This document shows positions 44,012 through 55,455 of a stretch of DNA of 64,000 nucleotides, piece by piece (within the stretch, counting starts at the first letter, position 1; each line of letters begins with the position of its first letter). This DNA is from Smallanthus sonchifolius (taxonomy: Eukaryota > Streptophyta > Magnoliopsida > Asterales > Asteraceae), in contig CM042023.1 in assembly GCA_023525975.1 (NCBI GenBank), forward strand, positions 20,757,501 to 20,821,500, given 5' to 3'. A program made the position numbers and the translations under genes. The notes beneath the pieces were generated by a model. It did not search any database. It saw only the letters and a program-made list of their open reading frames with translations, and had not been told where the DNA came from.

Positions 44012-45468
44012 TAAATGCCGAGCCCAAAACTACCTCACGGATGTAGCGGCATAATGCGGCATCCTATTAGATATCATACACACGCACATGACAAAATGAA
44101 AGCAATGAACGACACAAAAGGTTTATCGTGGTTCGGTAAGTGTGACCTACGTTCACGGGTTGCAACTAGAAATCTTTCTTATTAAATGCTCAAGTACAAG
44201 AAATTACTGTTGGAAATTTAGTGAAAATGAGTTTTTCATTAACTTTAATGAATGATATTTCGATCCTCAAGTTGAATGGTTGGATTGGAAAATTTGAAAC
44301 TAAGTGATTCAAATGGGAACTTGTTGCATATTTTTAGTAAATATGTAATAAACTTTGTCATGAATCATTTAGAGACCTTTTGGTTTCTCTTTAAACTAAA
44401 TTTGTGATTATTATTTTTAAATTGGTGTAATGACTAATTTTAATATGCACATTTTTGTTTATCTCTTAATTCAATGTATAGAGTTTTGATATCCATTTTG
44501 TGAATAAAACATGAACATCTTGTTCATTTTAGCAGAGGAAAAATAGTAGCAAAATTTTCACACATTAGAGAAAGAGAAAAATGAGAGAAATCTTGGTGTT
44601 AACAAGTTCCATAAGATTGAGAGATGAGTTATCTCTAATTCGATCCACTATCCAAAACTTCATCTTTTTCTTACAATTTCTAAACACATAGTTTACCGGT
44701 GATACCTCGGGTGCGTGGACATCTCCGGCAGTAGACGTACTGTTCCGGTTGTTGTACCCTGGGAGACAGACGCGTTCGTCTTAGAAGAGGCGCGAAATCG
44801 GTTTTAAGGGACCCGTGTTTAACACGAATCCTCAACCAAAACCGTCAACGTTTTAGTGTGCTAATTGTTGCAGTCAAGGAGCATAGTTGAAGACTCAACG
44901 TAGTGAAGACTCGAGTAAAAAATACTTCAAAAATGCGTTCGTTGGAGTACCCGCTAATGACATCGGTTGAATTAATTTGACACATATAAATTGTATTTTA
45001 TATTTTTTTCCATTCGATTTTGTGTATGACAATGTGCTATTTATTTCTCATGATTAACGAGAGTATCGTTAATATTATTTTATAATAAAAGGTGACCCAA
45101 GTTATTACGATTACATCAACATAAGACATATACATATATTTATAGGAACTAATCTTAAAGTTTATGACTTGATCACCAAGTGAAGTCTAACTTGGGCCCC
45201 AACCCTAAGCCGCGCAGGAGGGCCGACTGTTTGCCTTAGTCTTCACACCCAACACTTCCTTTGGGTTTTGTGTTCGTTAGGCCACATTGTCTATTCATGA
45301 GCTTCAAATCACTCTTTTGTGATGAAATTTTTTCATTGATTTTTATGACTAAAGAAATAACATATAAACGTACCAATAAATTGAAATATTTATAATTTTC
45401 TATTATAGTATATTATTTAAACAAATGCCATTTTTTATCTTCTTTTGTAAAAAGTTGAGTGAATGTAT
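44012..45468. other. Intergenic, with possible LTR-like block
   Basis: Contains the LTR-like block 44209-45121 described separately. 44120-44170 reads CGTGGTTCGGTAAGTGTGACC, a string common in plant LTR leaders. No gene. Confidence 0.4.
44209..45121 (+). mobile_element. Possible solo LTR (Copia-like)
   Basis: Begins TGTTGGAAATTTAGTGAAAATG and may end GATTACATCAACA. The middle (44700-44900) is the higher-GC type seen in LTR leaders. No clear 5-bp duplication was found, so the limits are a guess. Confidence 0.3.
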
Positions 45469-45658
45469 CAGGGCCGGCCCAATGGGTCTGCGGGCAACAC
45501 GACCGTAGTGGGCCTAACATTTCGAGGGGCCCAAAAAAAAAATTTATTATATATATATATAAAATTTTCGAGGCTTTAAAAAAAATTATCGGGCCCTTTA
45601 TAAAGTTATATATTTCGTTAGCTCGTGTAGGACATTCGAATTCTCGGGACCGGCTCTG
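45469..45658. mobile_element. hAT MITE, 190 bp (TSD GAATGTAT)
   Basis: Ends CAGGGCCGGCCC and GGGACCGGCTCTG, with perfect 8-bp duplications GAATGTAT at 45461-45468 and 45659-45666. It contains an (AT)n run. The small open stretches on both strands here are chance. Confidence 0.92.
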
Positions 45659-46409
45659 GAATGTATTTTTATCAAGCATACAAAATATTTAAAACAAAGT
45701 TAAATATATGTTGCCTTGCGGACCCCGCAATCAAAATGTGATTACAAAAATCTCAAAAGGCTTACCCAAGACCCAATATATCTAGGAACTCTTTAATATC
45801 TAGTTCAAGAAAAAAAAAGGATTAGATAATCTAATATTTAAAGTATACTTTGAAATATCAATATAAAAATATTATATTTTAGATTTTGATCAATCAAGAA
45901 TCTAAGGAGAAGTTCCAAAATATACGGTAGCATTATCATATATTTAAAAATGGGTCACTAATACCAAAGAATATAACCATGTTAATTGATATTAACATAA
46001 GTTATCCTATTAATTAATTTAGTGTTTACATTTAGTAAAATACTTTATATTAATTGTCTTTGATGACAAATTATCAATGTGGAGCATTTAAAAAAAACAT
46101 TTTGATCTGTTAATGAAACAATTTTACCAAGTTTATCGAATTAAATAAGGGGTAATCAAGATTCATATATGTTTCATTTGTCTCACTTAATTTATAAAAA
46201 TATTACATAGAATTGGAACACATAGTGAAAGTTGAGTGACTTTAGAGGGATAAAAAAAAACTTTAAGTGACTTTAGTGAAACACTTCAGAAACTTGATTA
46301 CTATTAAGTGAAATTTTCTCAAATAATTAGTAAATTATTAAATTATAACAATAATAATAATAATTACATTTAATCATATAGAAGAAACTTCTTTTTATTT
46401 TTTTGGTGA
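45659..46409. other. Intergenic, AT-rich
   Basis: No gene or clear element seen. Confidence 0.5.
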
Positions 46410-47368
46410 AATTACATATATCCCCTTATTTTAAAACCTAATTACATATATATTCAACCCAAAACTTAAATTACATATATCCCCTTATTTTACAAGGGGA
46501 ATTACATATATTCCTTTATTTTAAAACCTAATTACATGTATACCCAATCCAAAACTTAAATTACATATATCCCCTTATTTTATAAAATTATACGTTATGA
46601 CAAAAATAACATTTTAAGCTTAAGAAAAACACGACCCTTCTCATTCTCGAACCATCGATACGACCTTATGATTCAAACCTAACTGGCGATTCAACCAGCG
46701 ATCGACGATTTCCATTCCATCGATCTCAGTACAACGGTTGATTAGTCGACTGATTCTAACATGCGCGTTTTTTTTTGCGATTCTAACATCCAAACAAGTC
46801 TGCTAATTCGGGTTATCAAGTTTATATTGTTTCGAATGTTTTGCGATTCCAACATCTAACATTAAAACTTTGACACTTATTTTGTACATTTTGGTGATTG
46901 TTGAAAAAAAAGTAAAAACCGATAAAAGAAGACAAAAAAAACTATAAAAAAAAGTAAAAACGAAAAAAGGCCAAAAAAATGAAAAAATTAGTAAAAACCG
47001 AAAAAAATGGTAAAAAAAAATTAGTTAAAATGGTAAATTTGAAAATTTTAGTAAAAAAAAGTGTAAAATTGTCATCCTATAATTTATTTTTAATAAAATA
47101 AATCAAAATGCATATATTTGATATTTTAGATTTAAAGAAGGGGATGTATATATATATATTTTTTTTGAAAGACAAATTTCTTAATTACTGTTGGGAGTGG
47201 GACTTGAACCCGTGACCTTCTCAAACCTTGGTGTTCCTATAGGATTTTTCTTTATTACTGGGCCACCAACCCTAATGACAAAGAAGGGAATATATATAAT
47301 TTATATTTTGATCCAGATGTATATGTAATTTATAAAGTTTACTAGGCAATATATGTAATTACCCTTTT
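46410..47368. mobile_element. Foldback element of ATTACATATATCCCC repeats, split by a SINE
   Basis: The left end has AATTACATATATCCCCTTATTTTA repeated at about 89-bp spacing (46411, 46500). The right end (47290-47368), as reverse complement, reads GGTAATTACATATATTGCC and AAATTACATATACATC. The arms thus form a long inverted repeat around a low-complexity A-rich interior (46900-47060). Ends are approximate. Confidence 0.5.
47159..47279 (-). mobile_element. SINE on the - strand
   Basis: The - strand reads GGTTGGTGGCCCAGTAATAAAG (A-box region) and CACGGGTTCAAGTCCCACTC (B-box region) and ends in A-residues (the T-run at 47159). Similar flanks AAAGAAGGGGATGTATATAT (47134) and AAAGAAGGGAATATATATA (47280) look like an imperfect duplication. 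Confidence 0.75.
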
Positions 47369-47420
47369 TTAATAGGCTCAAAAGTAGATTTATATTGACT
47401 TTTGTCCCCGCAACAAAACC

Positions 47421-47428
47421 TATATAAT
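47421..47428 (+). promoter_or_regulatory. TATA box of HAC-like gene A
   Basis: The context ACAAAACCTATATAATGG lies 173 bp before the ATG. The second HAC gene has ACAAAACCTATAAAAGCG at the same sort of position, which supports it as the promoter core. Confidence 0.65.
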
Positions 47429-47593
47429 GGCAAGATATCGTTACTTCCGCTTTGGACGGAGTACGTCGGCAAACAAACAAACACTATCACACAACTCCCA
47501 CTTTTTTCTTTTTGATTAAGAACCACGCTAATCCCCAAATTAATTAGGGTTTGCTTCTCTTCATGTCGTTCTTGATCCCACGATCAGGATAAC

Positions 47594-50500
47594 ATGGTTT
47601 ACGAGTCGGGTGGCAAACGCAGTGCTTGTAATAATCGTCACAAAGAAGGAAGCCGTAATGTTGATCAAATCATCGCTAACTTGTTAGTTCTTGATTCTTG
47701 TTTGATGTTTTCGTTTCAAACTTTATTAATCGCTATGTTATGCATGTATTCTCAGTTTTTTTTAAAGGACGGTACCCTGGTAAACTTTTATTCATAATTT
47801 CTATAAGGTTTAAGGTTTTAAAAATAAACTTTTATTTATAATTTGTGTAGGGTTTAAGGTTTAGGTATAGCGGGTTAGATGTTTTTGTTTCGATCGCACC
47901 ATGTTTAGGTTAGGTCTAGAAACGAAGTGAACAGACACGTTCGTTTAATTTTAACCAAACAAACGGACAAACATTAATAGAACTTAAATGAACAAATTAA
48001 AATCTGAATACCATATTTGTTATTTTTGTTCGTTGAACATAAACGAACTCCCGAGAGTGTTCGGTTCGTTTAGAGGCCTAACCATGTTTTCTTTTTAATT
48101 TTGATTATTCGATCGAGCAATCAGTTTTAAAACACAACCGAATATACTTCTGTAGTGCCCAGAATCACCTCAAGGAAACTGAGGGGCTAAATCACTTCAA
48201 CAAACGGTTCCGAACTTCCATTGAACCTCCAAAGGTTAGAATACACGTCTTCTATTTTGTATATATTTTGACTTAAAAAGTTTTAACTATATTTAAAAAA
48301 CTGTTTAAGTAAATTTCGCTTTTAGTCCCTTGGTTTACCCTAAATTGTCAGTTACATCCATTTTTTTGCCTGACGCACATTATGGTTTGCATTTTGTTGC
48401 TACTTAAATCCAGCTAACTAACTCCATCCATTTTTTCTGTTAAGTTTTAAAAAGACTAAAATACCCTTCAACTTAACAAAAAAATGGATGAAATTAGTCA
48501 ACTTGATCTAAATGGCAACAAAATGCAACCACAATGTGCATCGGGCAAAAAAATGGATGTAACTGGCAATTTAGGGTAGACCACACAGGCTAAAAGCGAA
48601 ATTTACTCAAACCGTTTTGTTTGCTTGATGAATTTCTATGTTTTAACATCTTGGTTGCAAAACTTAAACCAGGACGCGATGTGGGATGTTAATCATAATC
48701 CAGTGGGTCAATACCAAATCGCAACGGGGGAGAAACAGATTCCATGCAACATGGTTTTTCCAACACCAGTGAATGATGTGCCATTCTCGTATTCAAATCA
48801 ATGTAGTTTGCAACAGAATTTCCAACACAATATTAAGGATATTCACCAGTTTTCGGCGCCAATAGATGATCTTCCAAAATTTGATTGGTGGGAATCAGTG
48901 CAGAGTCAATCACATGCTGCTGAAGAAACTTCAAGTCAAAACTGTGATTTCTTCATGGACTTACTACCTGAATATTATCAGCCTGATGAGCTGCCACCTT
49001 TGGAACAATGGCCTATTAACAGTGATCAAGCCTTGGGCCCTGAAGTTAACACTATAATCACAGAAGATGCCATGCTAAATAAACAGATATCAAGAGGGCC
49101 TCAAGAAGAGATGAAATGTGGTTTTGATTCAACTTGGGATGATTATGAGTCGGTTTTGGAGTCCATGCAATCTATGACACCAAAGGCATTGGAATCAGAG
49201 AAGACTAAGATACATATTACATGTTTTGATGATAACGGGTCAGGGTCGAGGCCCATGAATATCAAGAAATCAAGTGGCTCGTTGGTTGATTTTTTCGAAT
49301 ATAGCGGGTCAGGGTCAATGGGGTCCGCTAATATCAAGAAACCGAGTGTTTCGTTGGCTGATTCTTTCACTGCATCTCAAATCAAGGAACATCTGTCAAG
49401 TTTTATCCTACATAAAAAGGTTTATCCTTTGTACACTACTAGAAAACAGTCCGATTTCTGACGAGCATTTTCATCGGAAACTGGCATTTCCTAAAATAAA
49501 TAATTTACCGGAAAAAAACTTGTGGGAAACTTTTTCCCACAAAGTCCATTTCCGACAAACTTTCTTTGTTTTAAATTTCTGACAACTATTTTTCTTTTTT
49601 CTTTTTTATTTTCCGACAGATCTTTTTTATTATTTTTTTATTTTTCCAACAATTTATTTTTCACACAACATTCTTCTTCTTCTTTTTTAATTTTCCGACA
49701 ATTTTATCTCATTTATAGTAGGCGTAAATCATCTCATGGCATATTGTTTGATAAGTTTTGTTCTATGAAATTAAAAATGGTTACATGGTTTATGCAGGAG
49801 ACATTAGAAAACACACCACCTACAGTTAACCAAAACACATGCCAGTTATGCTTCATGGATAAGCTATTGCTCACACCTGCACCCATATATTGTTCATCTT
49901 GTGACTTGCTGATCAAGCAAAATGTTGGATATTATCGGTCAACTGAAGAGGACACCAGCACACAACAACATAGCTTTTGTATGGCATGCTTTAAGGGATC
50001 TAGAGGGGCTACAATTTTATCGCGAGGAGGTTCTATTTCCAAAGCAAGCTTACATAAAACAAAGAATGATGATGAAAAAGAGGATTCTGTAAGTTACATT
50101 TCATTTTATTTACTTTCATTTTTGTTTACTTCTAGTTAAGTTAGTTAACATTGACTATTGTTTTCTTGCAGTGGGTGCAATGTGACAGATGTCAACACTG
50201 GCAACATAGGATTTGTGGTCTTTACAATAATGAAACAGATTCAGAAGGGAAAGCAGAATATGTTTGTCCAAAATGTTGCTTAAAAGAAATGGATAAAGGA
50301 AAGAGAATCTCATTCCCAGAAACTGCTTTGGGAGCAAAACAACTGCCAACAACAAATCTCAGTGATCATATAGAGCAACGGCTTCGTAGGCGTTTGAAGC
50401 AAGAAAGAGAAGAAACCGCAAGGTTTCAAGGAATTGAATTGGAAAAAGTAAGAAAACAGTTTCTTCTTTGTTCATTTATTAATCATGTAAAGTATATAAG

Positions 50501-52986
50501 CAATATCATTATTAACTGTTTTAATCATGACAGTTATCAGAAGCAGAAGGTCTTGTTGTTAGAGTAATGGCATCTGTTGACAAAGAGTTGGAAGTGAAGA
50601 AGCAGTTTAGAGATATATTTCATGGACAAGATTATCCAGAAAAAACTGCATACAGATCAAAAGTAAAATTGATTTATTTCATAAAATTTTGTGCTTCATG
50701 TACATATCTTTTAAAGTATACATCAAACATTTTATTTGTTTTTGGATGTAGTTAATTCTTTTGTTCCAGAGAACAGGAGGCGTCGATTTGTGCCTTTTTG
50801 GAATGTATGTCCAAGAGTTTGGATCAGATTGTGACGGGCCTAATAAACGTTCTGTTTACATCTCATACCTTGATTCTGTCAAGTACTTTGAACCCGAAAG
50901 GAAAACCGCAAGTGGAGAATCTCTTCGTACCTTTGTTTACCATGAAATATTGGTATTTTTCTTTCTTTTCCATAATATGTTTTTGTGGTCATTTTGAGCC
51001 TAATTACTTAGCTGATAATTCTTGAATAATGCAGATTGGATACCTTGAACACTGCAAGAAACGCAGTTTTGCAACATGTTATGTATGGGCTTGTCCTCCA
51101 AAAGGGGAAGATTATATCTTTTACTGTCATCCCAAGACTCAAAAAACACCACAAAAGGATGAGCTGAGGCAGTGGTATGCAATTAATGTTGTTATCTTGA
51201 TTTGAACCATCTTTCTATCTTACAAGAAAAGAAAGATTATTATTCTATTTTAATGCAGGTACAACTCAATGCTAAAGAAAGCTGCTGCTGACGGCATTGT
51301 GGTGGATCAAACAAACTTATATGATCATTTCTTTGAGCCTGCAAAATGTGGAAACATTAAGATAAGCGTGGCACGTTTGCCGTATTTTGATGGTGATTAT
51401 TGGTCAGAGGCTGCTGAAAGTATAAGTAAGAAACTTGATGAAGAAGAAAGCTCAGGAGGATTGCTTAGCAAGTTACCTAGTAAGCGAAAGTTGATGGCCA
51501 TGGGACACGATAAACTTACCAGGGATGCTTTAGTGATGCAAAGAGTAAGTATAAACTTCATTTTTGTTGTCGTTTTCTTTTCGCATTCACTTACATATCT
51601 TCATTAATTTTCATCTTGATAAAGCTGGGAAAAGCCATTCTGCCATCAAAGGAAAACTTTATGATTATCAGGTTACAACACATTTGCACATATTGCCATG
51701 AAGTAATATTATCGCGAAGCAGATGGTCTTGCAAGCAATGCAACAAGATTCAGTCATGTTCAAGGTGAAATAATTTTTATTTTTACTAAAGTTGTAGACT
51801 TTTTGGCATTCTAAATTATTCATCATTCTCACATTGATTTTTCATTTCATTGACAGATGTTACCGCGGTAGAAAGCACAGATGCCATTCTGGTAAATATA
51901 TAACTCCACTCACTAAGGTGAGCTATGTCATGAATGATCACTTTCATTTTCATATTTTTTGCTTCTTCATATCTGTTACTTGGCTGAAATGGGTCGGGTT
52001 GACCCGTCAATACTTTTTGTCCAATTTGTATTAACTTTCTAAATGGCTGATGTATTTTTCATCTTTTGTGTTTCCAGGACATATTGAGTGATGTACCTCT
52101 TGATACCAAGGATAATGATGAAGTGCTTGCGAATAATTTCTTCATGACTCGAAACGATTTCTTGAACAAGTGCCAGAGTTCTGAATACCAATTCCATACA
52201 CTTGGACATGCCAAATACTCCTCTATGATGATTCTATATCATTCCACACACAACCTTCTTGTCCAACCAAAGGGTGACACTTGTCATACGCAGAAGTTAA
52301 CTCGCCTTTCAACATCCCAACCCGAAAATGAACGACCTCAGAACCAATATGTGCTTACTGTAAGAAATGAGACTTTTTTTTACTCTTATATTGTTTTTAG
52401 TTGGATCTTTAATTCTCTTTTAACCATTTGTGATGCAGTTAAGCCGGGCTCTAGTTCATGCCAATCGATGTAAAAGTATGGATTGTTCGTACCCGTATTG
52501 TGAAACCATCCGCAATCTCATCTGCCATGCTTCGAGATGCAGCATCAGGTTTTATAATGGCTGTGAAAATTGTAAACTAGCATGGGGTGTACTAAGGACA
52601 CACAAGCAAATTTGTACAGATTCAAGTTGTAGAATACCTAATTGCAAGTAAGTCATCATATTATATTTACATTATACTTCTTACCGCCTTTAACATCCTT
52701 AAGGCCACATGCCGAGTACAAGCTGTGTTTTACCCGGTCCAGTTGGTTAGCAGGGCATTGGCAGATACCATGAATTATAGTAACAGATTCTCACGGTTAC
52801 CAAAAAAAAGCAAATAGTTTGCTTAAAAAATGTGTCTATTTATAGAAGTGACATTTAAGGAAAAAGTTTTAGACCCTTAATGTTCTTTTTTGTGCATTTT
52901 TATTCTTCAGGCATGTAAGAAAGCAACAGTGCTTGTCCCCAGCTCTAAGAATAAAGAAAATTCAATCAAGTGATGGACAACAATGA
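47594..52986 (+). CDS. HAC: HAC-like (p300/CBP-type) histone acetyltransferase, gene A, 14 exons
   Basis: Exons: 47594-47682, 48156-48234, 48673-49419, 49798-50088, 50172-50447, 50534-50662, 50752-50952, 51035-51174, 51259-51544, 51625-51764, 51857-51917, 52078-52359, 52439-52647, 52911-52986; 1001 residues. It acetylates histones in the nucleus as a transcription co-activator. Residues 306-402 are cysteine-rich (CQLCFMDKLLLTPAPIYC), 403-450 are PHD-like (WVQCDRCQHWQHRICGLYN), about 480-745 are the KAT11 catalytic domain (LFGMYVQEFGSDCDGPN, RLPYFDGDYW), 760-806 a ZZ finger (ICTYCHEVILSRSRWSC) and 908-977 a TAZ finger with three HCCC clusters. Canonical HAC1 is about 1700 residues with an N-terminal TAZ and a second ZZ; both are absent. 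The exon 3 acceptor differs from gene B. No stop or frameshift seen. Confidence 0.9.
47908..48082. mobile_element. hAT-type MITE in intron 1 of HAC gene A
   Basis: 175 bp, ends GGTTAGGTCTAGAAACGAAG and CGTTTAGAGGCCTAAC. Flanks CATGTTTA (47900-47907) and CATGTTTT (48083-48090) match in 7 of 8 bases. Confidence 0.65.
48306..48622. mobile_element. Long palindromic MITE in intron 2 of HAC gene A
   Basis: The left arm GTTTAAGTAAATTTCGCTTT pairs with the right arm AAAGCGAAATTTACTCAAAC. Inner parts also pair (AAATTGTCAGTTACATCCAT with ATGGATGTAACTGGCAATTT). The right end is only about 50 bp from exon 3. Confidence 0.8.
49434..49723. mobile_element. Degraded miniature CACTA element in intron 3 of HAC gene A
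   Basis: Starts CACTACTAGAAAAC. The right end, TTTATAGTAGGC, matches the inverse of the left end in 9 of 12 bases. GTA flanks both sides (49431-49433, 49724-49726). Subterminal TTTCCGACAA motifs repeat inside. Confidence 0.6.
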
Positions 52987-55278
52987 GATCTTGGAATATT
53001 GTTCTCTTTATCTCATAGAACAAGATATATATGTTTTGTAATTGCACTTGAAGCACTTTGAAGCTGTTGTGATTTCCTTCAAGTATTGTGAGATGTCGGA
53101 CTAAAATGTTAATAAATGTCAAAGTCGAGGTTAAAATTCAAAATGTGCAACTTTGGTGGTTAAAGTCTAATTGTGCAGACTTGGAGGGTAACATATGTCA
53201 TTTGGGAAAGTTTAAAATCTTGTGATGTATATCCTTCCCTAAGATGGTTCAAGAAGGAAAGGGAGAGAGAAAGAGAATCTCATAAGACCAAGTGTAGTGG
53301 CTTGGCGACACCTGCCACCTCACCAGCAAGGGGCGCCAAACACCGTTACAAGGAGGCGTCACGCCGTGGGTTTAACGGGTGTGAGAGGCGTGGGGTTGAG
53401 GTGGCGTTGCTCCAGTTGAGGTGCCCCACTACACACAGTCTATGGGTGGTATGTGCAATCCAACAAGCCTAGGAAGGAGAATCAAGAATCCATCAGAAAT
53501 TTAATGTTTGATTAGTGATTTGAACTTGAACTTGTTTACCTCATCTTCAAGTGATTAGAGGCAAGAATAAATAGTTGGGTAAGTCTTTTTATATTTGGTT
53601 TCCAATTTTAGAAGTTTCAAGTGAGTTAAATTTTGTAAATTTATGATATTTAAGGTATCTAATATAATTTAGAAACATCATATTAACACTCATTGGTTAT
53701 GTTAGATTTCGAATATGTAGATAACCAAGAATTTGGATACATTAGTTCTTAGTGTGTTCTGACTTAGAGTATGATTTGGTGTGAAATTAGTCATGTATCT
53801 GATAAAATTGGTTAATTGGTTGTTAATTGCGCTGGAAGAAGCACCTTAAATGCAATAGGTTATAGGACTATTATCCTCACTAATACACCACTTAGAATTT
53901 ACTCAATTTTCTTCATGTGATAAATTCAAACAATTCTTCCAAATAGTGAAGTAACAGGAGTTGAAATCTCCGACCACTCACCGTCATCGCATCCGCCTCC
54001 CCTGTCACCGTCCCACCCCGCCACCGTTGTTGCCGCCCCCACCATCATTTATATTGAAAACTTTTAACTTTATGATTTCAAGTTATTTGTTCATCAAAAT
54101 TGAACCAATGCTCTTTTCTATGTTCTTGATTGTTCGTATGTAACGTTGATCCGGTGAAATAAATTTCATGAATGAGAAGGCTGGTAGTTTTCATAAACTA
54201 TAAAGGGATGCCCTTAAAATCAACTTTTGTATTTTTTTTTTATCTTTTGTAAATAATAAATCATATATCATAAAAGTTCTGTTAAAATTTGTTTAAAATA
54301 ACTTATTACTTGCATTTCAATCTCCTTTATAATTAGCTGTTGTTTTATTTAACATGACTAAACACAAAAAACAAGTGATCAAGTACGGCGACTCAGTTGT
54401 GGAGATCAAAACATAGATAAAAGACGGTTATATAACGGAATCGATGTTTTTCAGTCGGTATCGGTCTCATTCTTCACGGTACCAGCACGTTACCGTTAAG
54501 CGATATAACCCACGACACCTAAAAATACCCTACATTGAATACGACTCCGTTTTTAACGAAATTTATAGCGGGACATCAACAAAAAAATTAATTAACGAAC
54601 GAAATTTATAGAGAAAAAATCAGATTATTTATACTAAAGGGGATAAACACGAAACTTTAGAAACTTGGGGGATCAAAGTTCCAGTTTACAAAGTTAAGGG
54701 TGAAATTTGTAATTTCTTTAAAGTTGGGGGGTGTGTTGGTCGGTGGCAAAAAGCCACCGACACTTGTGATTAAGATGTATAATGTACACTTAAATAAAAA
54801 TTAGATTTATTTTATTATAAATTATATATAAAGTTTAAAAACTTTTTGATAGCTTCTATAGTAAATAATTGTTCCCTCTCTTATTAAACCGAAAACTAAT
54901 TATTAAAAACTTAGATTATTCTTAACAGAGAAACACATAATTACTGATTATCTTAAGGTATGGCATAATAGTCTTTTTCAAGTATTCAACATGCAATATA
55001 CTGTGACATGTATCGACTGTCATCAACCTAATCAGTCATGACGTCGATATCAAGGTATATAGGAAATGTGTCTGTCCTCAAGTGATTGAGAGTTTAAGTC
55101 AGGATTAAAAAACGTGTGCGTTAGACGTTCTAAAAAAATCAACTTAATCAGTCTTATAGTTTTGAAAAAAAAACAAAAAAAGAGAAAATAAAAAAAAAAT
55201 GATTTCATTATTATTAGTATATTGAAAACGAAGTCCAAAGAAAATCAATGGGCGTTTGACTAGCGGTCCTACAAAACC
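52987..55278. other. Spacer between the two HAC genes
   Basis: 3' flank of gene A, then a possible GC-rich MITE at 53291-53436 and AT-rich sequence. A perfect hairpin GTCGGTGGC-AAAAA-GCCACCGAC lies at 54740-54762. Small open stretches (53173-53472, 53961-54143) have no domain and no support. Confidence 0.45.
53291..53436. mobile_element. Possible short MITE, GC-rich
   Basis: Inverted ends AGTGTAGTGGC and GCCCCACTACACA border a GC-rich stretch (GGCGCC, GGAGGCGTCACGCC) unlike the AT-rich surroundings. No target duplication was identified. Confidence 0.35.
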
Positions 55279-55286
55279 TATAAAAG
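55279..55286 (+). promoter_or_regulatory. TATA box of HAC-like gene B
   Basis: TATAAAAG within ACAAAACCTATAAAAGCG, 170 bp before the ATG at 55456. Same context and distance as in gene A. Confidence 0.7.
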
Positions 55287-55455
55287 CGTAAATTGCCCTA
55301 ACTTGCCGACTTGGTGGCCAAGGCGGAGTTCTATTCATTCACCTTTCCTTTCTTACTTCCTTCCTTCGATCCTGGATTGAACCTAGGGTTTACTCATGTA
55401 GTTTCCATTCTCACCTCTCCGTTCTTGATCTTCTTGATCACAAATTCACGGTAAC

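Noticed and set aside
53173..53472. 99-residue open frame on the + strand
   Set aside because: Spans the 3' flank of HAC gene A and a GC-rich MITE-like insert; no conserved motif.
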